Position numbers and translations under genes: made by a program
Assembly: GCF_014650875.1 (NCBI RefSeq)
Contig: NZ_BMVU01000017.1
Span: 1 to 64,000 of the forward strand
Length of the DNA stretch: 64,000 nt
Reading direction: 5' to 3'
From: Streptomyces minutiscleroticus
GTDB taxonomy: Bacteria > Actinomycetota > Actinomycetes > Streptomycetales > Streptomycetaceae
Notes under the pieces: model-generated
Told to the model about the DNA's origin: nothing
Seen by the model: the letters and a program-made list of their open reading frames with translations, nothing else
Database searches by the model: none
Part shown: one piece after another, positions 48,384 through 56,863 of the stretch
Position numbering within the stretch: the stretch's first letter is position 1
Layout of the letters: the number at the start of each line of letters is the position of its first letter

Positions 48384-48416
48384 TTGACTTCTCGATATTA
48401 CTCTCGCGATACTAAT
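48384..48416 (+). promoter_or_regulatory. PadR gene promoter with overlapping operator; probably leaderless
   Basis: TTGACT (48384-48389) and GATACT (48408-48413) are spaced 18 bp, and the GTG start follows only 7 nt after the -10 element with no ribosome site, so the message is probably leaderless. A 20-bp imperfect palindrome, ATTACTCTCG/CGATACTAAT (48397-48416), covers the -10 element, the expected place for a PadR repressor. The divergent cmrX promoter shares this 65-bp space. Confidence 0.65.
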
Positions 48417-48419
48417 CTT

Positions 48420-48998
48420 GTGAATCTCAATCGTTTGATGGCTCTGGGCACGCTGCAGAACGCGGGCCCACTGCACGGGCACGAGATCCGGCGCATCGCT
48501 GAGGTGACGAGCGTCAGCAACTGGGGCGGCGTCAGCGTCGGGGCGCTCTACCGCGAACTGCGCACCATGGATGAAGACGGCCTCGTCGAGCCCGTACGGA
48601 CCGAGCAAGTGGGCCGACGGCCGGCGCGCAAGGTGTACCGCATCACCAGCCAGGGGGAGGCGGAGCTGCGCAAGCTGCGCGAAGAAGCCGTCACCCAGGT
48701 GCACCACGGCACCGATCCCTTCAGCGTGGCGCTCCTGTTCACCCGCACCAGCGACCTCCCGACCCTGCTGCACCTGCTTCAGCGGCGACGTACCGCTGTC
48801 GCCGCGATGCGCGACGACATCGACGCCGAGCGTGAAGCGCTGTCGAAGGGAGGTGCCATCGGTCCATTGGACGAAGCGATGTTCCGACGCAGGGTCATGC
48901 AGCTCGAAGCCGAACTCGCCTGGCACGACGAACTCGACAAGGCGATCGAGGCGTCGACCGCCGCCCCCGCAGACACCACGCAGGAGGACCCGCAGTGA
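48420..48998 (+). CDS. cmmRII: PadR-family transcriptional repressor
   Basis: A 192-residue winged-helix regulator. The N-terminal RLMALGTLQNAGPLHGHEIRR and GALYRELRTMDEDGLVEPV are the PadR DNA-binding domain, with the YRITSQGEAELRKL wing; the C-terminal half is a helical dimerisation region (RTAVAAMRDDIDAERE). In chromomycin and mithramycin clusters a PadR protein (CmmRII/MtrY) sits beside the ABC exporter and responds to the drug or its precursors. The GTG at 48420 is preferred: PadR homology begins right there and a -10 element lies just upstream. The stop overlaps the exporter ATPase start. Confidence 0.88.
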   Translation: MNLNRLMALGTLQNAGPLHGHEIRRIAEVTSVSNWGGVSVGALYRELRTMDEDGLVEPVRTEQVGRRPARKVYRITSQGEAELRKLREEAVTQVHHGTDPFSVALLFTRTSDLPTLLHLLQRRRTAVAAMRDDIDAEREALSKGGAIGPLDEAMFRRRVMQLEAELAWHDELDKAIEASTAAPADTTQEDPQ

Positions 48999-49963
48999 CC
49001 ATGATTGACGCCCAGGGACTGGCCCGCAGCTTCCAGGCCCCACAAGGAGAGGTCAACGCCGTGCGCGGCGTTGACTTAAAGGTCGAGGACGGGGAGATCG
49101 TCGGTTTCCTCGGCCCCAACGGAGCCGGCAAGACCACCACCTTGCGCATGCTCACCACCCTCCTGCGCCCTACTGCGGGCACTGCCCGCGTCGCTGGCTG
49201 CGACCTGCTCTCCGACCCGGTCGGAGTGCGCCGCCGCATCGGTTACGTCGCGCAGGGCGGTGGCGCCAACCCCGCCGAGGTCGTTGCCAACGAACTGCTT
49301 CTTCAAGCCCGGCTCTATGGCATGTCCAAGTCCGAGGCGGGGCCACGCATTGCGGACCTGGCGGAACGGCTGGGCCTGGGTGGCCTGGAGACCCGACTGA
49401 TCGGCAGCCTGTCCGGCGGTCAGCGACGACGTCTGGACATCGCACTCGGACTGGTGCACCGGCCACCGCTGATCTTCCTGGACGAACCGAGCACCGGCCT
49501 CGACCCGACCAGCCGCAACCAGCTCTGGGACCACATCCGCGGGCTGCGGGACGAACTCGGCGCGACGGTCTTCCTCAGCACGCACTACCTGGACGAGGCC
49601 GACGCGCTCTGCGACCGCATCCTGATCATGGATCAGGGCGCCATCCTCGTCGAGGATCGCCCAGAGGAACTGAAGAACCGGGTGTCGGGCGACGCGGTGA
49701 CACTGGAGGTTGCTGCCGCGGACGTCCCGGCCGCCCAGGACGTCGTCCGCGGGCTTGCCGGAACCCGGGCCGTCAACGTCACCGGCCAGACCATCAGGTT
49801 CCGCGCGGACCACAGCAGCCGCTCGATGATCGAGATCATGCGCGCGCTCGACGCCCGTGCCGTCGACCCGATCTCCATCCAGGTCGACCGGCCCACGCTC
49901 GACGACGTCTTTCTCACCCTTACGGGGCAGTCGGCCGCTGCCACCTCCGCCCGCGCCGCCTGA
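48995..49963 (+). CDS. cmrA: Drug ABC exporter ATP-binding protein (DrrA family)
   Basis: A 322-residue ATPase with Walker A GPNGAGKTTTLRM, the Q-loop in YVAQGGGANP, signature LSGGQRRRLDIAL, Walker B LIFLDEPSTGLDP and switch His in LSTHYLDEADAL; the C-terminal regulatory segment typical of DrrA follows. It pairs with the permease 18 bp downstream to export the finished drug. The GTG at 48995 overlaps the PadR stop (GTGA); ATG 49001 is the alternative start. A TTA codon at 49076-49078 is notable, since TTA is very rare in Streptomyces and links translation to the bldA tRNA. Confidence 0.93.
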   Translation: MTMIDAQGLARSFQAPQGEVNAVRGVDLKVEDGEIVGFLGPNGAGKTTTLRMLTTLLRPTAGTARVAGCDLLSDPVGVRRRIGYVAQGGGANPAEVVANELLLQARLYGMSKSEAGPRIADLAERLGLGGLETRLIGSLSGGQRRRLDIALGLVHRPPLIFLDEPSTGLDPTSRNQLWDHIRGLRDELGATVFLSTHYLDEADALCDRILIMDQGAILVEDRPEELKNRVSGDAVTLEVAAADVPAAQDVVRGLAGTRAVNVTGQTIRFRADHSSRSMIEIMRALDARAVDPISIQVDRPTLDDVFLTLTGQSAAATSARAA

Positions 49964-49981
49964 CCAGGGAGAACCACTATC

Positions 49982-50737
49982 ATGCAGACCCTCAGGGACA
50001 CGTTACTGGTCTTCGAGAACCAGCTCCGCTTCACCTTCCGCTACAAAATCACCATCGTCATGGGCCTGGTGCAGCCGGTCCTCTACCTCCTTCTGTTCGG
50101 TCCGCTACTGACCAAACTCGGCGACATGGGCCGGCCTGGGGACACCTGGCAGACCTTCGTCCCCGGCGTCCTTGTCTACCTCGCCCTGTTCGGCGCCGGC
50201 TTCTGCGGGTTCGGCATCATCGCCGATGTGCGCTCCGGTGTCATCGAACGACTGCGCGTCACCCCGGTCAGCCGCTTCGCGCTGTTGATGGGGCGGGTGA
50301 TCCGCGAGGTTGCGGTGCTGCTCGTTCAGTCGGTAATCATCATCGCGGTCGGCCTGCTGCTCGGACTGCGCGCCAATGTTCTCGGCATTCTCAGCGCGGT
50401 CATCCTGGTTGTCCTGCTGGGTACCGCCCTGGCGGCGCTGTCACTGTCGCTGGGCGTGGCACTGAAGTCGGAGGACCAGTTCGCGCCGCTGCTCACCTCG
50501 GCCACACTTCCCATCATGCTGCTCGCCGGCATCCTGCTGCCCATGACCTTGGCCCCGACCTGGCTCGATGTACTGTCGCGGATCAACCCGCTGCGCTACA
50601 TCGTCGACGCCATCCGCGATCTGTTCGCTGACCGGTTCGCCACCTGGGCGGTCCTGGAGGGAACCGCAGTGTCCGTGGTACTGGCGGTCGTCTGCGTCGC
50701 CGTCGGCATGCGCACGTTCGCCAAGGAGAGCGCCTGA
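49982..50737 (+). CDS. cmrB: Drug ABC exporter permease (DrrB/ABC-2 family)
   Basis: A 251-residue ABC-2 permease with six hydrophobic segments, among them MGLVQPVLYLLLFG, GVLVYLALFGAGFCGFG, AVLLVQSVIIIAVGLLLG, AVILVVLLGTALAALSLS and SATLPIMLLAGILLP. The family signature ERLRVTPVSRFALLMGRV and the end-loop INPLRYIVDAIRDLF are present. It partners the ATPase just upstream, completing the resistance pump. A TTA codon at 50003-50005 repeats the feature seen in both other resistance genes. A strong hairpin follows 10 bp after the stop. Confidence 0.93.
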   Translation: MQTLRDTLLVFENQLRFTFRYKITIVMGLVQPVLYLLLFGPLLTKLGDMGRPGDTWQTFVPGVLVYLALFGAGFCGFGIIADVRSGVIERLRVTPVSRFALLMGRVIREVAVLLVQSVIIIAVGLLLGLRANVLGILSAVILVVLLGTALAALSLSLGVALKSEDQFAPLLTSATLPIMLLAGILLPMTLAPTWLDVLSRINPLRYIVDAIRDLFADRFATWAVLEGTAVSVVLAVVCVAVGMRTFAKESA

Positions 50738-50746
50738 GGAAAACGG

Positions 50747-50778
50747 ACGTGCCCGCGGCCGGTCGGCCGCGGGCACGT
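50747..50778. terminator. Bidirectional hairpin terminator between convergent operons
   Basis: A perfect 15-bp inverted repeat (50747-50761 with 50764-50778) with a 2-nt centre, lying between the permease stop at 50737 and the convergent ligase stop at 50793. It can serve both strands. Confidence 0.85.
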
Positions 50779-50792
50779 GCCTGCGCGTCCCC

Positions 50793-52022
50793 TCACACGC
50801 GGCCGCTCAGATAGAGGTAGCCGTCGTGGTCGAGTCGTCCGATGTCGCCCGAGCGGAGCCAGCCCTTGCTCAGTGCATGCTCCGTTGCCTCCGGCTCCCG
50901 CCAGTAGCCGCTCATCATGTGCGGTGCCCGCAGCCAGACCTCACCGGTCTCCCCCGACGGACGCTCGCGCCCGTCCGGCCCGCAGATCCGGATGTCCACC
51001 TCCGGCAGCGGGCGGCCTGCGGAGCCCAGCAGATGAGGCCGCCCGTCGGCCGCGGCCAGATGGTCCTCCTGCCGCAGCAGCGTCACGGCACGCACCTCGC
51101 TGGTGACGTAGTTCTGCGACAGGATCGGGCCGAACGCGTCGATGGCCCGCCGCAGCACATCCGGCGCGATGGGGGCGTTGCCGTACGGCAGGTAGCGCAG
51201 GCTCGACAGGTCCGCGTGTCCCAGGTCACCATGAGCGACCAACCGCTCCAGACACGGGGACGGCAGATACATGCTGGCGATCCGCTCGGTGTCGACGGTG
51301 GCCAGCACCCGCCCCGGCTCGAAGTCGTCCATGAGCCGCACTGTGCATCCGGCGCGCAGCAGCATCAGGGCGACCTCACCGGCGTTACCCGACAGCGGGC
51401 TGACGGCCAACGTCGTCACGCCCGCGGGGAAGTCACCCAACTCACCTTCGTCGGAGCGGCGCCAGTTGACGTTCATGGCGGAGAAGCGGTGCACGGCGCC
51501 CCGGCGCGGCCCGGTTGTGCCCCGCGAGTGGACCACCAGCGCGATGTCGCGTTCACGGGCCTTCGGAGCCAAAGGTTCTGCGGACTCCGCGTCTGCGAGT
51601 GCCTGCAGGTCGTGGTCTGCGCCGTTGGCGCCGAGTGAGAACATTCCCGGCACTGGGGCACCCAGCGCCTGGGCGCCCCGCCGGTCGACGACGAAGATCG
51701 CCGGACGCGCCGCCGCCAGCACCGTGTGACATGCCGCAACGTCGTCGGGCGTGCCGGCGTGCAGGGCGGTGAACCGGCTGCCCAGCAGATGCGCGGCCAG
51801 ACGCAGACAGACCATTTCGGGAGAGTTGCCCATCAGACAGACGATTCCCTCGTGCTGGGTCTGCCCGGTGTCCTCCAGGGCACGGGCGATTCGGTAGCTG
51901 CGCGCCAGCATGTCGTCGAAGGTGACGCACTGATCCTCCGTGCGCAGCGCGACCCGTCCCGACCAGCGGTGGAGCCCGGTGAACAGATCGGTCGCATAGC
52001 GGGCCGGTGGCTCCGCATCCAT
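50793..52022 (-). CDS. C-terminally truncated adenylate-forming enzyme
   Basis: A 409-residue relative of AMP-forming ligases that lacks the C-terminal domain. The N-terminal fold is recognisable (VTFDDMLARSYRIARALE, LMGNSPEMVCLRLA, LPYGNAPIAPDVLRRAI, GETGEVWLRAPHMMSGYW, LRSGDIGRLDHDGYLYLSG). The P-loop is altered to VVHSRGTTGPRRGAVH, losing the usual Lys. The protein ends at GRV, exactly in the hinge motif, so the hinge Asp/Lys and catalytic Lys are absent. The ATG at 52022 has a strong AAGGAGG site and there is no internal stop, so the short form appears to be kept and expressed as the last gene of a seven-gene operon. Ordinary acyl-CoA synthesis is unlikely; a structural or cyclisation-helper role is possible. 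Confidence 0.8.
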   Translation of the reverse strand: MDAEPPARYATDLFTGLHRWSGRVALRTEDQCVTFDDMLARSYRIARALEDTGQTQHEGIVCLMGNSPEMVCLRLAAHLLGSRFTALHAGTPDDVAACHTVLAAARPAIFVVDRRGAQALGAPVPGMFSLGANGADHDLQALADAESAEPLAPKARERDIALVVHSRGTTGPRRGAVHRFSAMNVNWRRSDEGELGDFPAGVTTLAVSPLSGNAGEVALMLLRAGCTVRLMDDFEPGRVLATVDTERIASMYLPSPCLERLVAHGDLGHADLSSLRYLPYGNAPIAPDVLRRAIDAFGPILSQNYVTSEVRAVTLLRQEDHLAAADGRPHLLGSAGRPLPEVDIRICGPDGRERPSGETGEVWLRAPHMMSGYWREPEATEHALSKGWLRSGDIGRLDHDGYLYLSGRV

Positions 52023-52073
52023 ACTGCCTCCTTGCTCGGCTCACGGTTTGGACGGAGTGTTCACATCCGCGGT

Positions 52074-53054
52074 TCAGGCCGCTGTACTGTGCACGGCCAC
52101 GGGCTCGAGAATCTCGTCGACGCGCGCGACGAAGTCGGCGTCGAGCCGGACGCCGGACGCCGCTGCGTTCTCCCGCACCTGCTCTGCCCTGGACGCGCCC
52201 ACGACCGTCCCGGCCACGTTCGGGCGGTGCAGCAGCCAGGCCAGGGCGAGCTGGGCCATCGACAGCCCGGCCTCCTTGGCGAGCGGCTCCAGCAGCCGCA
52301 CTCGCTCCAGGACCTCATCGGTGAGCATGCGCCGCATGAACTCAGCCCGCCCGCCGACCAGCCCGACTGCGGCACGGGAATCCGCAGGCGGCGGCGCGCC
52401 CGGAGCATACTTCCCCGTCAGCACGCCCTGGGCGAGCGTGAAGTACGGGACCTGGCTGATCCCCAGCGACTCGCACGCCGGAACGATCTCGGTCTCGGGG
52501 GTGCGCCACAGGGCCGAGTACTGGGGCATGTGGTAGACGAGCTGGATCTTCAACTCCGCGGCGAGCCCGGCGGCCTGCCGTATCTGCTCGGCGGTCCACT
52601 CGGACACGCCCATGTACAGGACCTTGCCGGTCCGGACCAGGTCGGCGAAGGCCGTCATGGTTTCTTCCAGCGGGGTGTGCGGATCGTAGCGATGGGCCGT
52701 GTACAGGTCGACATAGTCGGTGTCGAGACGACGCAGCGAGGCGTCGAGCGCTTCGCGCACGTGCTTGCGGGACAGCCCTGAACCGTTGGGCCCCTGTCCG
52801 GTCGGGAAGAACACCTTGGTACAGATCACCACGCCGTCGCGAGGTTCGCCGGCCAGCGCACGTCCAAGGAGTTGCTCAGAGCGACCCATACCGTAGATGT
52901 CGGCCGTGTCGAACGTGGTGATCCCGCAGTCCAGAGCGGCGCGGAGACAGGAGAGCACGCTTTCGTCGGGGGTGCTGTCGTGCGGGTAGAGAAGGTTACC
53001 GAAGACGATCTCGCTGATACGCAGTCCGCTGCGCCCCAAGTTCCGGTGTTCCAC
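52074..53054 (-). CDS. cmmW: Aldo-keto reductase (MtmW-like side-chain reductase)
   Basis: A 326-residue AKR with MEHRNLGRSGLRISEIVFG, catalytic Asp and Tyr in FDTADIYG, Lys in VVICTKV and His in LYTAHRYDP, and the cofactor segment GASRAEQVREN near the C-terminus. In mithramycin MtmW reduces the side-chain ketone formed when the Baeyer-Villiger product opens; the gene here is 6 bp from the Baeyer-Villiger monooxygenase gene, matching that job. An alternative is an NDP-sugar 2,3-reductase (EryBII/TylCII type), which has the same fold. The start is a GTG at 53054 with GGAGGT upstream. Confidence 0.82.
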   Translation of the reverse strand: MEHRNLGRSGLRISEIVFGNLLYPHDSTPDESVLSCLRAALDCGITTFDTADIYGMGRSEQLLGRALAGEPRDGVVICTKVFFPTGQGPNGSGLSRKHVREALDASLRRLDTDYVDLYTAHRYDPHTPLEETMTAFADLVRTGKVLYMGVSEWTAEQIRQAAGLAAELKIQLVYHMPQYSALWRTPETEIVPACESLGISQVPYFTLAQGVLTGKYAPGAPPPADSRAAVGLVGGRAEFMRRMLTDEVLERVRLLEPLAKEAGLSMAQLALAWLLHRPNVAGTVVGASRAEQVRENAAASGVRLDADFVARVDEILEPVAVHSTAA

Positions 53055-53060
53055 TGGGTG

Positions 53061-54596
53061 CTACCTCCAGTCCTTCGGCCCGAACCATCGGGTCAGCGCG
53101 TCGATCAACCCGTCCTCGGGCGGCCGGTCGTCGGCGGTCCGCTCGTCGACCGCCCAGGCGACATGTCCGTCGGGCCGGACGAGCAGTGCGGCCGGGGAGC
53201 CGGCCGCGGCGCCGCGGGCGGTGACGGTGTCGATGCGGTCGGCCCAGGGCGCGGCCGTACGGGCGGGGCCGCCGTGCGCGGTCAGGTCGAGCAGCAGCCC
53301 GCGCCCGGACCGCAGCAGTTCTGCGGTCCGCGTCGAGACACCGCCTACCTCCAGGCCGAGGTCAGGGGCGAACAAGCCCAGCAAAGGGTGGGAGGTCTCC
53401 CGGCTGTCCGTCTCACCGTCTTCTCCGCCGCCCGTCCCCGGCCCGTAGCGCAGGTCGAGGCCGTTGAGCGCGGCGGTCAGCAGACGGTTGGTGTCGTCCA
53501 GCGCCAGCAGTTCCTCGAATATCTCGCGCAGCGCGGTGACGTGCTGCTCGTCAGGGTGCATCAGGGCGAGTTGTGCGCGGGTGAGGTGGAGCATGCGGCG
53601 CCCGGCCCGGTGCCGCTCCTCGTGATAGGTGTCGAGCAGGCCGGGCGGCGCCCAGCCGACGATGTGGGCAGCCAGCTTCCAGCCGAGGTTCATTGCGTCG
53701 TGAAGGCCGGTGTTCAGACCCTGACCGCCGATGGGGAAGTGGATGTGGGCGGCGTCACCGGCGAGGAAGACCCGGCCGCGGCGATAGCTCTCGGCCTGGC
53801 GAGTGGCGTCGCTGAACCGGGACATCCACACCACCGGTTCGTGCAGGTCGAGTTCGCGCCCGTAGACCCGGTGCACGCCTGCGCGCAGTTCCTCCAACGT
53901 GACCGGTTGATCCGGGGAGGGGTGCGGACGGTCGTATTCCACCACTACCACACGGCCGATGCCGCCTTCTGGCGGAAAGGCCAGGATCACGATTCCGTGT
54001 GGGGTGCGCTGCCAGCGGCGCGGCACGTTCTTCTCACGCGTGGTGACGTAGCCGATCAGGGCGCTCACACGGGCACTGTGCCCGGGGAAGCCGATGCCGG
54101 TGAGCCGTCGGACGGTGCTGCGGCCACCGTCGCATCCCACCACGTATCCGGCGCGGACGACGCGTTCGCCCTCGGGTGTGGCGAGGCTGATGTCCACACC
54201 GTCGTCGTCCTGCCGCAGCGCGCTCACCTCGTGGCCGCGGTGGACGGGCACGCCGAGCTCCGCGGCGTGCTGTGCGAGGAGTTCCTCGGTGCGCGACTGT
54301 GGCACCAGGAGGCTGTAGGGGTGCCGTGTGGTCAGCAGTGCGTGGTTGAGCCCGCGGCCGAACAGACCTGCGAAGGGCAGTCCGGTGACGGTGTCGTTGC
54401 CCTCCTTGAACCGGCTGAGCAGCCCGCGCATGTCCAGATATTCAACGGTGCGCGTGTGCAGGACGCCGGCGCGGTCATGGCCGGCCGGCTCCGTCAGGCG
54501 GTCGACGACCAGGACGCGGGCGCCGGCGCGTTGCAGTTCGCAGCCGAGCAGCAGGCCTACGGGCCCGCCGCCCGCCACGACGACGTCGTACTCCAT
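53061..54596 (-). CDS. cmmOIV: Aureolic-acid Baeyer-Villiger monooxygenase (MtmOIV-like)
   Basis: A 511-residue FAD/NADPH flavoprotein that inserts oxygen into the fourth ring of the tetracyclic glycosylated precursor, so that the ring opens to the final tricyclic core. Beyond class-A hallmarks (VVAGGGPVGLLLG, VGCDGGRSTVRRL, FLAGDAAHIHFPIGGQG), stretches recall mithramycin MtmOIV in particular: GHDRAGVLHTRTVEYLDMRG, GLPFAGLF, TRHPYSLLVPQSRTEELLA, ALIGYVTT and PRRWQRTPHGIVILAFPPEG. This is the strongest single marker of product class in the window. The ATG at 54596 has a GAGGAGG site; the gene sits between a glycosyltransferase and the MtmW-like reductase in one operon. Confidence 0.9.
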   Translation of the reverse strand: MEYDVVVAGGGPVGLLLGCELQRAGARVLVVDRLTEPAGHDRAGVLHTRTVEYLDMRGLLSRFKEGNDTVTGLPFAGLFGRGLNHALLTTRHPYSLLVPQSRTEELLAQHAAELGVPVHRGHEVSALRQDDDGVDISLATPEGERVVRAGYVVGCDGGRSTVRRLTGIGFPGHSARVSALIGYVTTREKNVPRRWQRTPHGIVILAFPPEGGIGRVVVVEYDRPHPSPDQPVTLEELRAGVHRVYGRELDLHEPVVWMSRFSDATRQAESYRRGRVFLAGDAAHIHFPIGGQGLNTGLHDAMNLGWKLAAHIVGWAPPGLLDTYHEERHRAGRRMLHLTRAQLALMHPDEQHVTALREIFEELLALDDTNRLLTAALNGLDLRYGPGTGGGEDGETDSRETSHPLLGLFAPDLGLEVGGVSTRTAELLRSGRGLLLDLTAHGGPARTAAPWADRIDTVTARGAAAGSPAALLVRPDGHVAWAVDERTADDRPPEDGLIDALTRWFGPKDWR

Positions 54597-54605
54597 GCTT
54601 CCTCC

Positions 54606-55790
54606 TCAGGCGGCGGGCGCGGTGGGGGCGTCGGCGCGGGCCGCCTGCTCCAACCGTCCGACGACCTCGTGGAGCGGCGGCATGGCGAGGATTTCCTCAC
54701 GCAGGCGGCGGGAGGCTGCGGCGTACGGTGAGCCGTCGCGGATCAGGTCGGTCACGGCGGCACGGATGGCGACGGGGTCCCTGCGGTCGTCACCCTTCAG
54801 CTGGATCGAGGCCCCGGCTGTCTCCAGAAGATCGGAGTTGAGCCGCTGTTCGAAGAGGTGGGGAATGGTGAGCTGGGGGACTCCGAACCGGGCAGCACTC
54901 AGGACGGTGGTCGCTCCGCCGTGGTGGATCACGGCTGCGCACCCGGACAGTATGGTGTGGATCGGTAGGTCCTGCACCACCGTGGCCCTGTCGCCCACGT
55001 CGCCGAGCAGGTCGCGTTCCGCTGCGGTCACTGCGAGCACCGGCTCGACATCGAGCGCGTCGAGTGCGTCGAGGATTCTCGGCACCAGGAACATTTCCGG
55101 CTCGTCGGTGGCGGTGGAGGTGAAGGTACCCCAGGTGACACAGACACGGGGGCGGGTCGGCGGCTGGACCGCCCAGGACGGCACCACACCCGGCCCGTTG
55201 TAGGGTACGTAGGCCATCGGCACGGAGACGCCGGGCGCGTCGATGTGCAGACTGGGCGGCGTGGGGTCGACGGCCAGGTGGTCCAGGACGGTGGGCGGCG
55301 TGGCGCCGTACAGCTCGTAGGTCGGTCCGAGCCGTTCGAGAATGTGATGGGCCAGCCATGCGCCCGGTGCCGTGCCGTACAGGTCCGGCCCCCAGGCGTG
55401 GCGCACCAGAGGCGCGCCGACCACCTCGGCAGCGACGGACCCGGCGAAGGCCACGGGGTCTCGGACGACCAGGTGGGGTCGCCAGGTTTCCGCGAAGCGG
55501 ACCAGATCGGGTGTCATCATCTCGGCGACGCGGTGAAAGATGGTGATGATGGCGTCCCGCGTCCGGTACTGCGCGGGGTCGGTGTCGGCGACGAACTTGC
55601 GGTGCAGCCGGGCGAAGTCGAGGTCGGGGCCGACGGGCACGACGGTAAGCCCGGACTTCAGCACCGTGTCCACGACATGCGGCTGTGCCGCGATGCGCAC
55701 CTCGTGGCCGGCAGCGCGGAATGCCCAGGCGAGGGGCACCATGAACAGGTAGTGGGACGGCCAGGCCGCAGTGGTCAGCAGTACACGCAT
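54606..55790 (-). CDS. Deoxysugar glycosyltransferase (GT1)
   Basis: A 394-residue GT-B enzyme: MRVLLTTAAWPSHYLFMVP, LVRHAWGPDLYG, MAYVPYNGPGVVP, RPRVCVTWGTFTSTA and VIHHGGATTVLSAARFGVPQL, with a shortened HHGGAT donor loop. The start is the ATG at 55790, where homology begins; an upstream in-frame extension is arginine-rich. It is in the operon with the Baeyer-Villiger enzyme (9 bp apart) and the methyltransferases, so it may add an early sugar to the aglycone, but donor and acceptor are not decidable here. Confidence 0.9.
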   Translation of the reverse strand: MRVLLTTAAWPSHYLFMVPLAWAFRAAGHEVRIAAQPHVVDTVLKSGLTVVPVGPDLDFARLHRKFVADTDPAQYRTRDAIITIFHRVAEMMTPDLVRFAETWRPHLVVRDPVAFAGSVAAEVVGAPLVRHAWGPDLYGTAPGAWLAHHILERLGPTYELYGATPPTVLDHLAVDPTPPSLHIDAPGVSVPMAYVPYNGPGVVPSWAVQPPTRPRVCVTWGTFTSTATDEPEMFLVPRILDALDALDVEPVLAVTAAERDLLGDVGDRATVVQDLPIHTILSGCAAVIHHGGATTVLSAARFGVPQLTIPHLFEQRLNSDLLETAGASIQLKGDDRRDPVAIRAAVTDLIRDGSPYAAASRRLREEILAMPPLHEVVGRLEQAARADAPTAPAA

Positions 55791-55828
55791 GGTCGAGTCT
55801 TCCGTTGGGGGCCGGTCGGCCGGAGGAG

Positions 55829-56863
55829 TCAGGACGGCTTGGCGGCGACAAGGACGCGGTCTCCGGTGAGGCTGTCGATCCGTTCGGCGGACTCGAAGCG
55901 GAAGCCGGCGCGCTCCACGTAGCCGCGGCACTCCCCGACGGTGTACTCGGAGCCGCCGTCGCGCATGATGGAGCAGTTCAGGCTCTGCAGGAGCGACCGG
56001 GCGTCCTGGCGATCATCATCGAGCATCGCGTCGTAAACGACGATGATCCCACCCGGCTCCACCGCGTCGTGCACCCGCTTCACCAGGGTTTCGCGGGCGG
56101 TCGGTGGCCAGTCGTGCAGAACGTGGCCGAGGATGATGACATCGGCGCGGGGCAGCGGGTCGGCGAAGAAGTCTCCGGCGGTGAAGCGGACCTTTTCCGC
56201 CGTGCCCAGGGCCGCCATGTGCTCGTCGAAGAGGGGTTCCACGGCCGGCAGGTCGAACACGCCGCCCGCCAGGTGGCCGTGGGTGCGCACCAGATGTGCG
56301 GCGACGTTGCCGCGGGCGCCGCCCACGTCCAGGAAGGTGGAGTAGCGGGCCCAGTCGATGCACCGGTCCAGTTCATGGGCGACAAAACTGTTGAACACGT
56401 CCATGTGTCCCATGAGGCGGCGCACGTTGTCGAGGTCCTGGAAGTCCTTGCGGAAGTCCTTCTGGTCCAGGACGGATTCGCCACTGAGTACCTGGGTGAG
56501 GGAGGCCCAGGCGCGGTAGTGGAGCCGGGCGTGCTGGGCGATGCTGTCGCCGAGGTACCGGGGGCCACCGGGGGTAAGGAACTCCGCGACGCCCGGCCGG
56601 TTGGCGTACCGGCCGTCCTTCCGTTCCAGCAGCCCGAGGCCGACCAGCGCGTCGAGAAAGTCGGCAGCGCGCACAGGATGCAGACCGAGACGTGTGCACA
56701 GGGCGTCCGCGGATGCGGGCTTCTCGGCGAGCACGCCGAACAGGCCGAGTTCGACGGCGCTCTGGAGCACCTTCGCCTGGAAGTAGGCGGTGTTCAGAGC
56801 GAGCAGGGTACGCGCCACGGACGTGGGGCTCGTGGTGTGGTCGAGTGTCTCTTGTGTCGTCAT
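55829..56863 (-). CDS. cmmMI: Aglycone O-methyltransferase (CmmMI/MtmMI type)
   Basis: A 344-residue SAM-dependent methyltransferase with an N-terminal winged-helix dimerisation domain (LGLFGVLAEKPASADALC, GLGLLERKDGRYA) and a Rossmann domain with FLDVGGARGNVAAHL, GVFDLPAVEPLFD and VIILGHVLHDWPP. The His-Asp-Trp in VLHDW is typical of this O-methyltransferase family, with the histidine as general base. In mithramycin MtmMI methylates a ring hydroxyl early and MtmMII adds a C-methyl; this protein is the better O-methyltransferase candidate of the two in the operon. Its start overlaps the stop of the SDR gene (ATGA). Confidence 0.82.
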   Translation of the reverse strand: MTTQETLDHTTSPTSVARTLLALNTAYFQAKVLQSAVELGLFGVLAEKPASADALCTRLGLHPVRAADFLDALVGLGLLERKDGRYANRPGVAEFLTPGGPRYLGDSIAQHARLHYRAWASLTQVLSGESVLDQKDFRKDFQDLDNVRRLMGHMDVFNSFVAHELDRCIDWARYSTFLDVGGARGNVAAHLVRTHGHLAGGVFDLPAVEPLFDEHMAALGTAEKVRFTAGDFFADPLPRADVIILGHVLHDWPPTARETLVKRVHDAVEPGGIIVVYDAMLDDDRQDARSLLQSLNCSIMRDGGSEYTVGECRGYVERAGFRFESAERIDSLTGDRVLVAAKPS

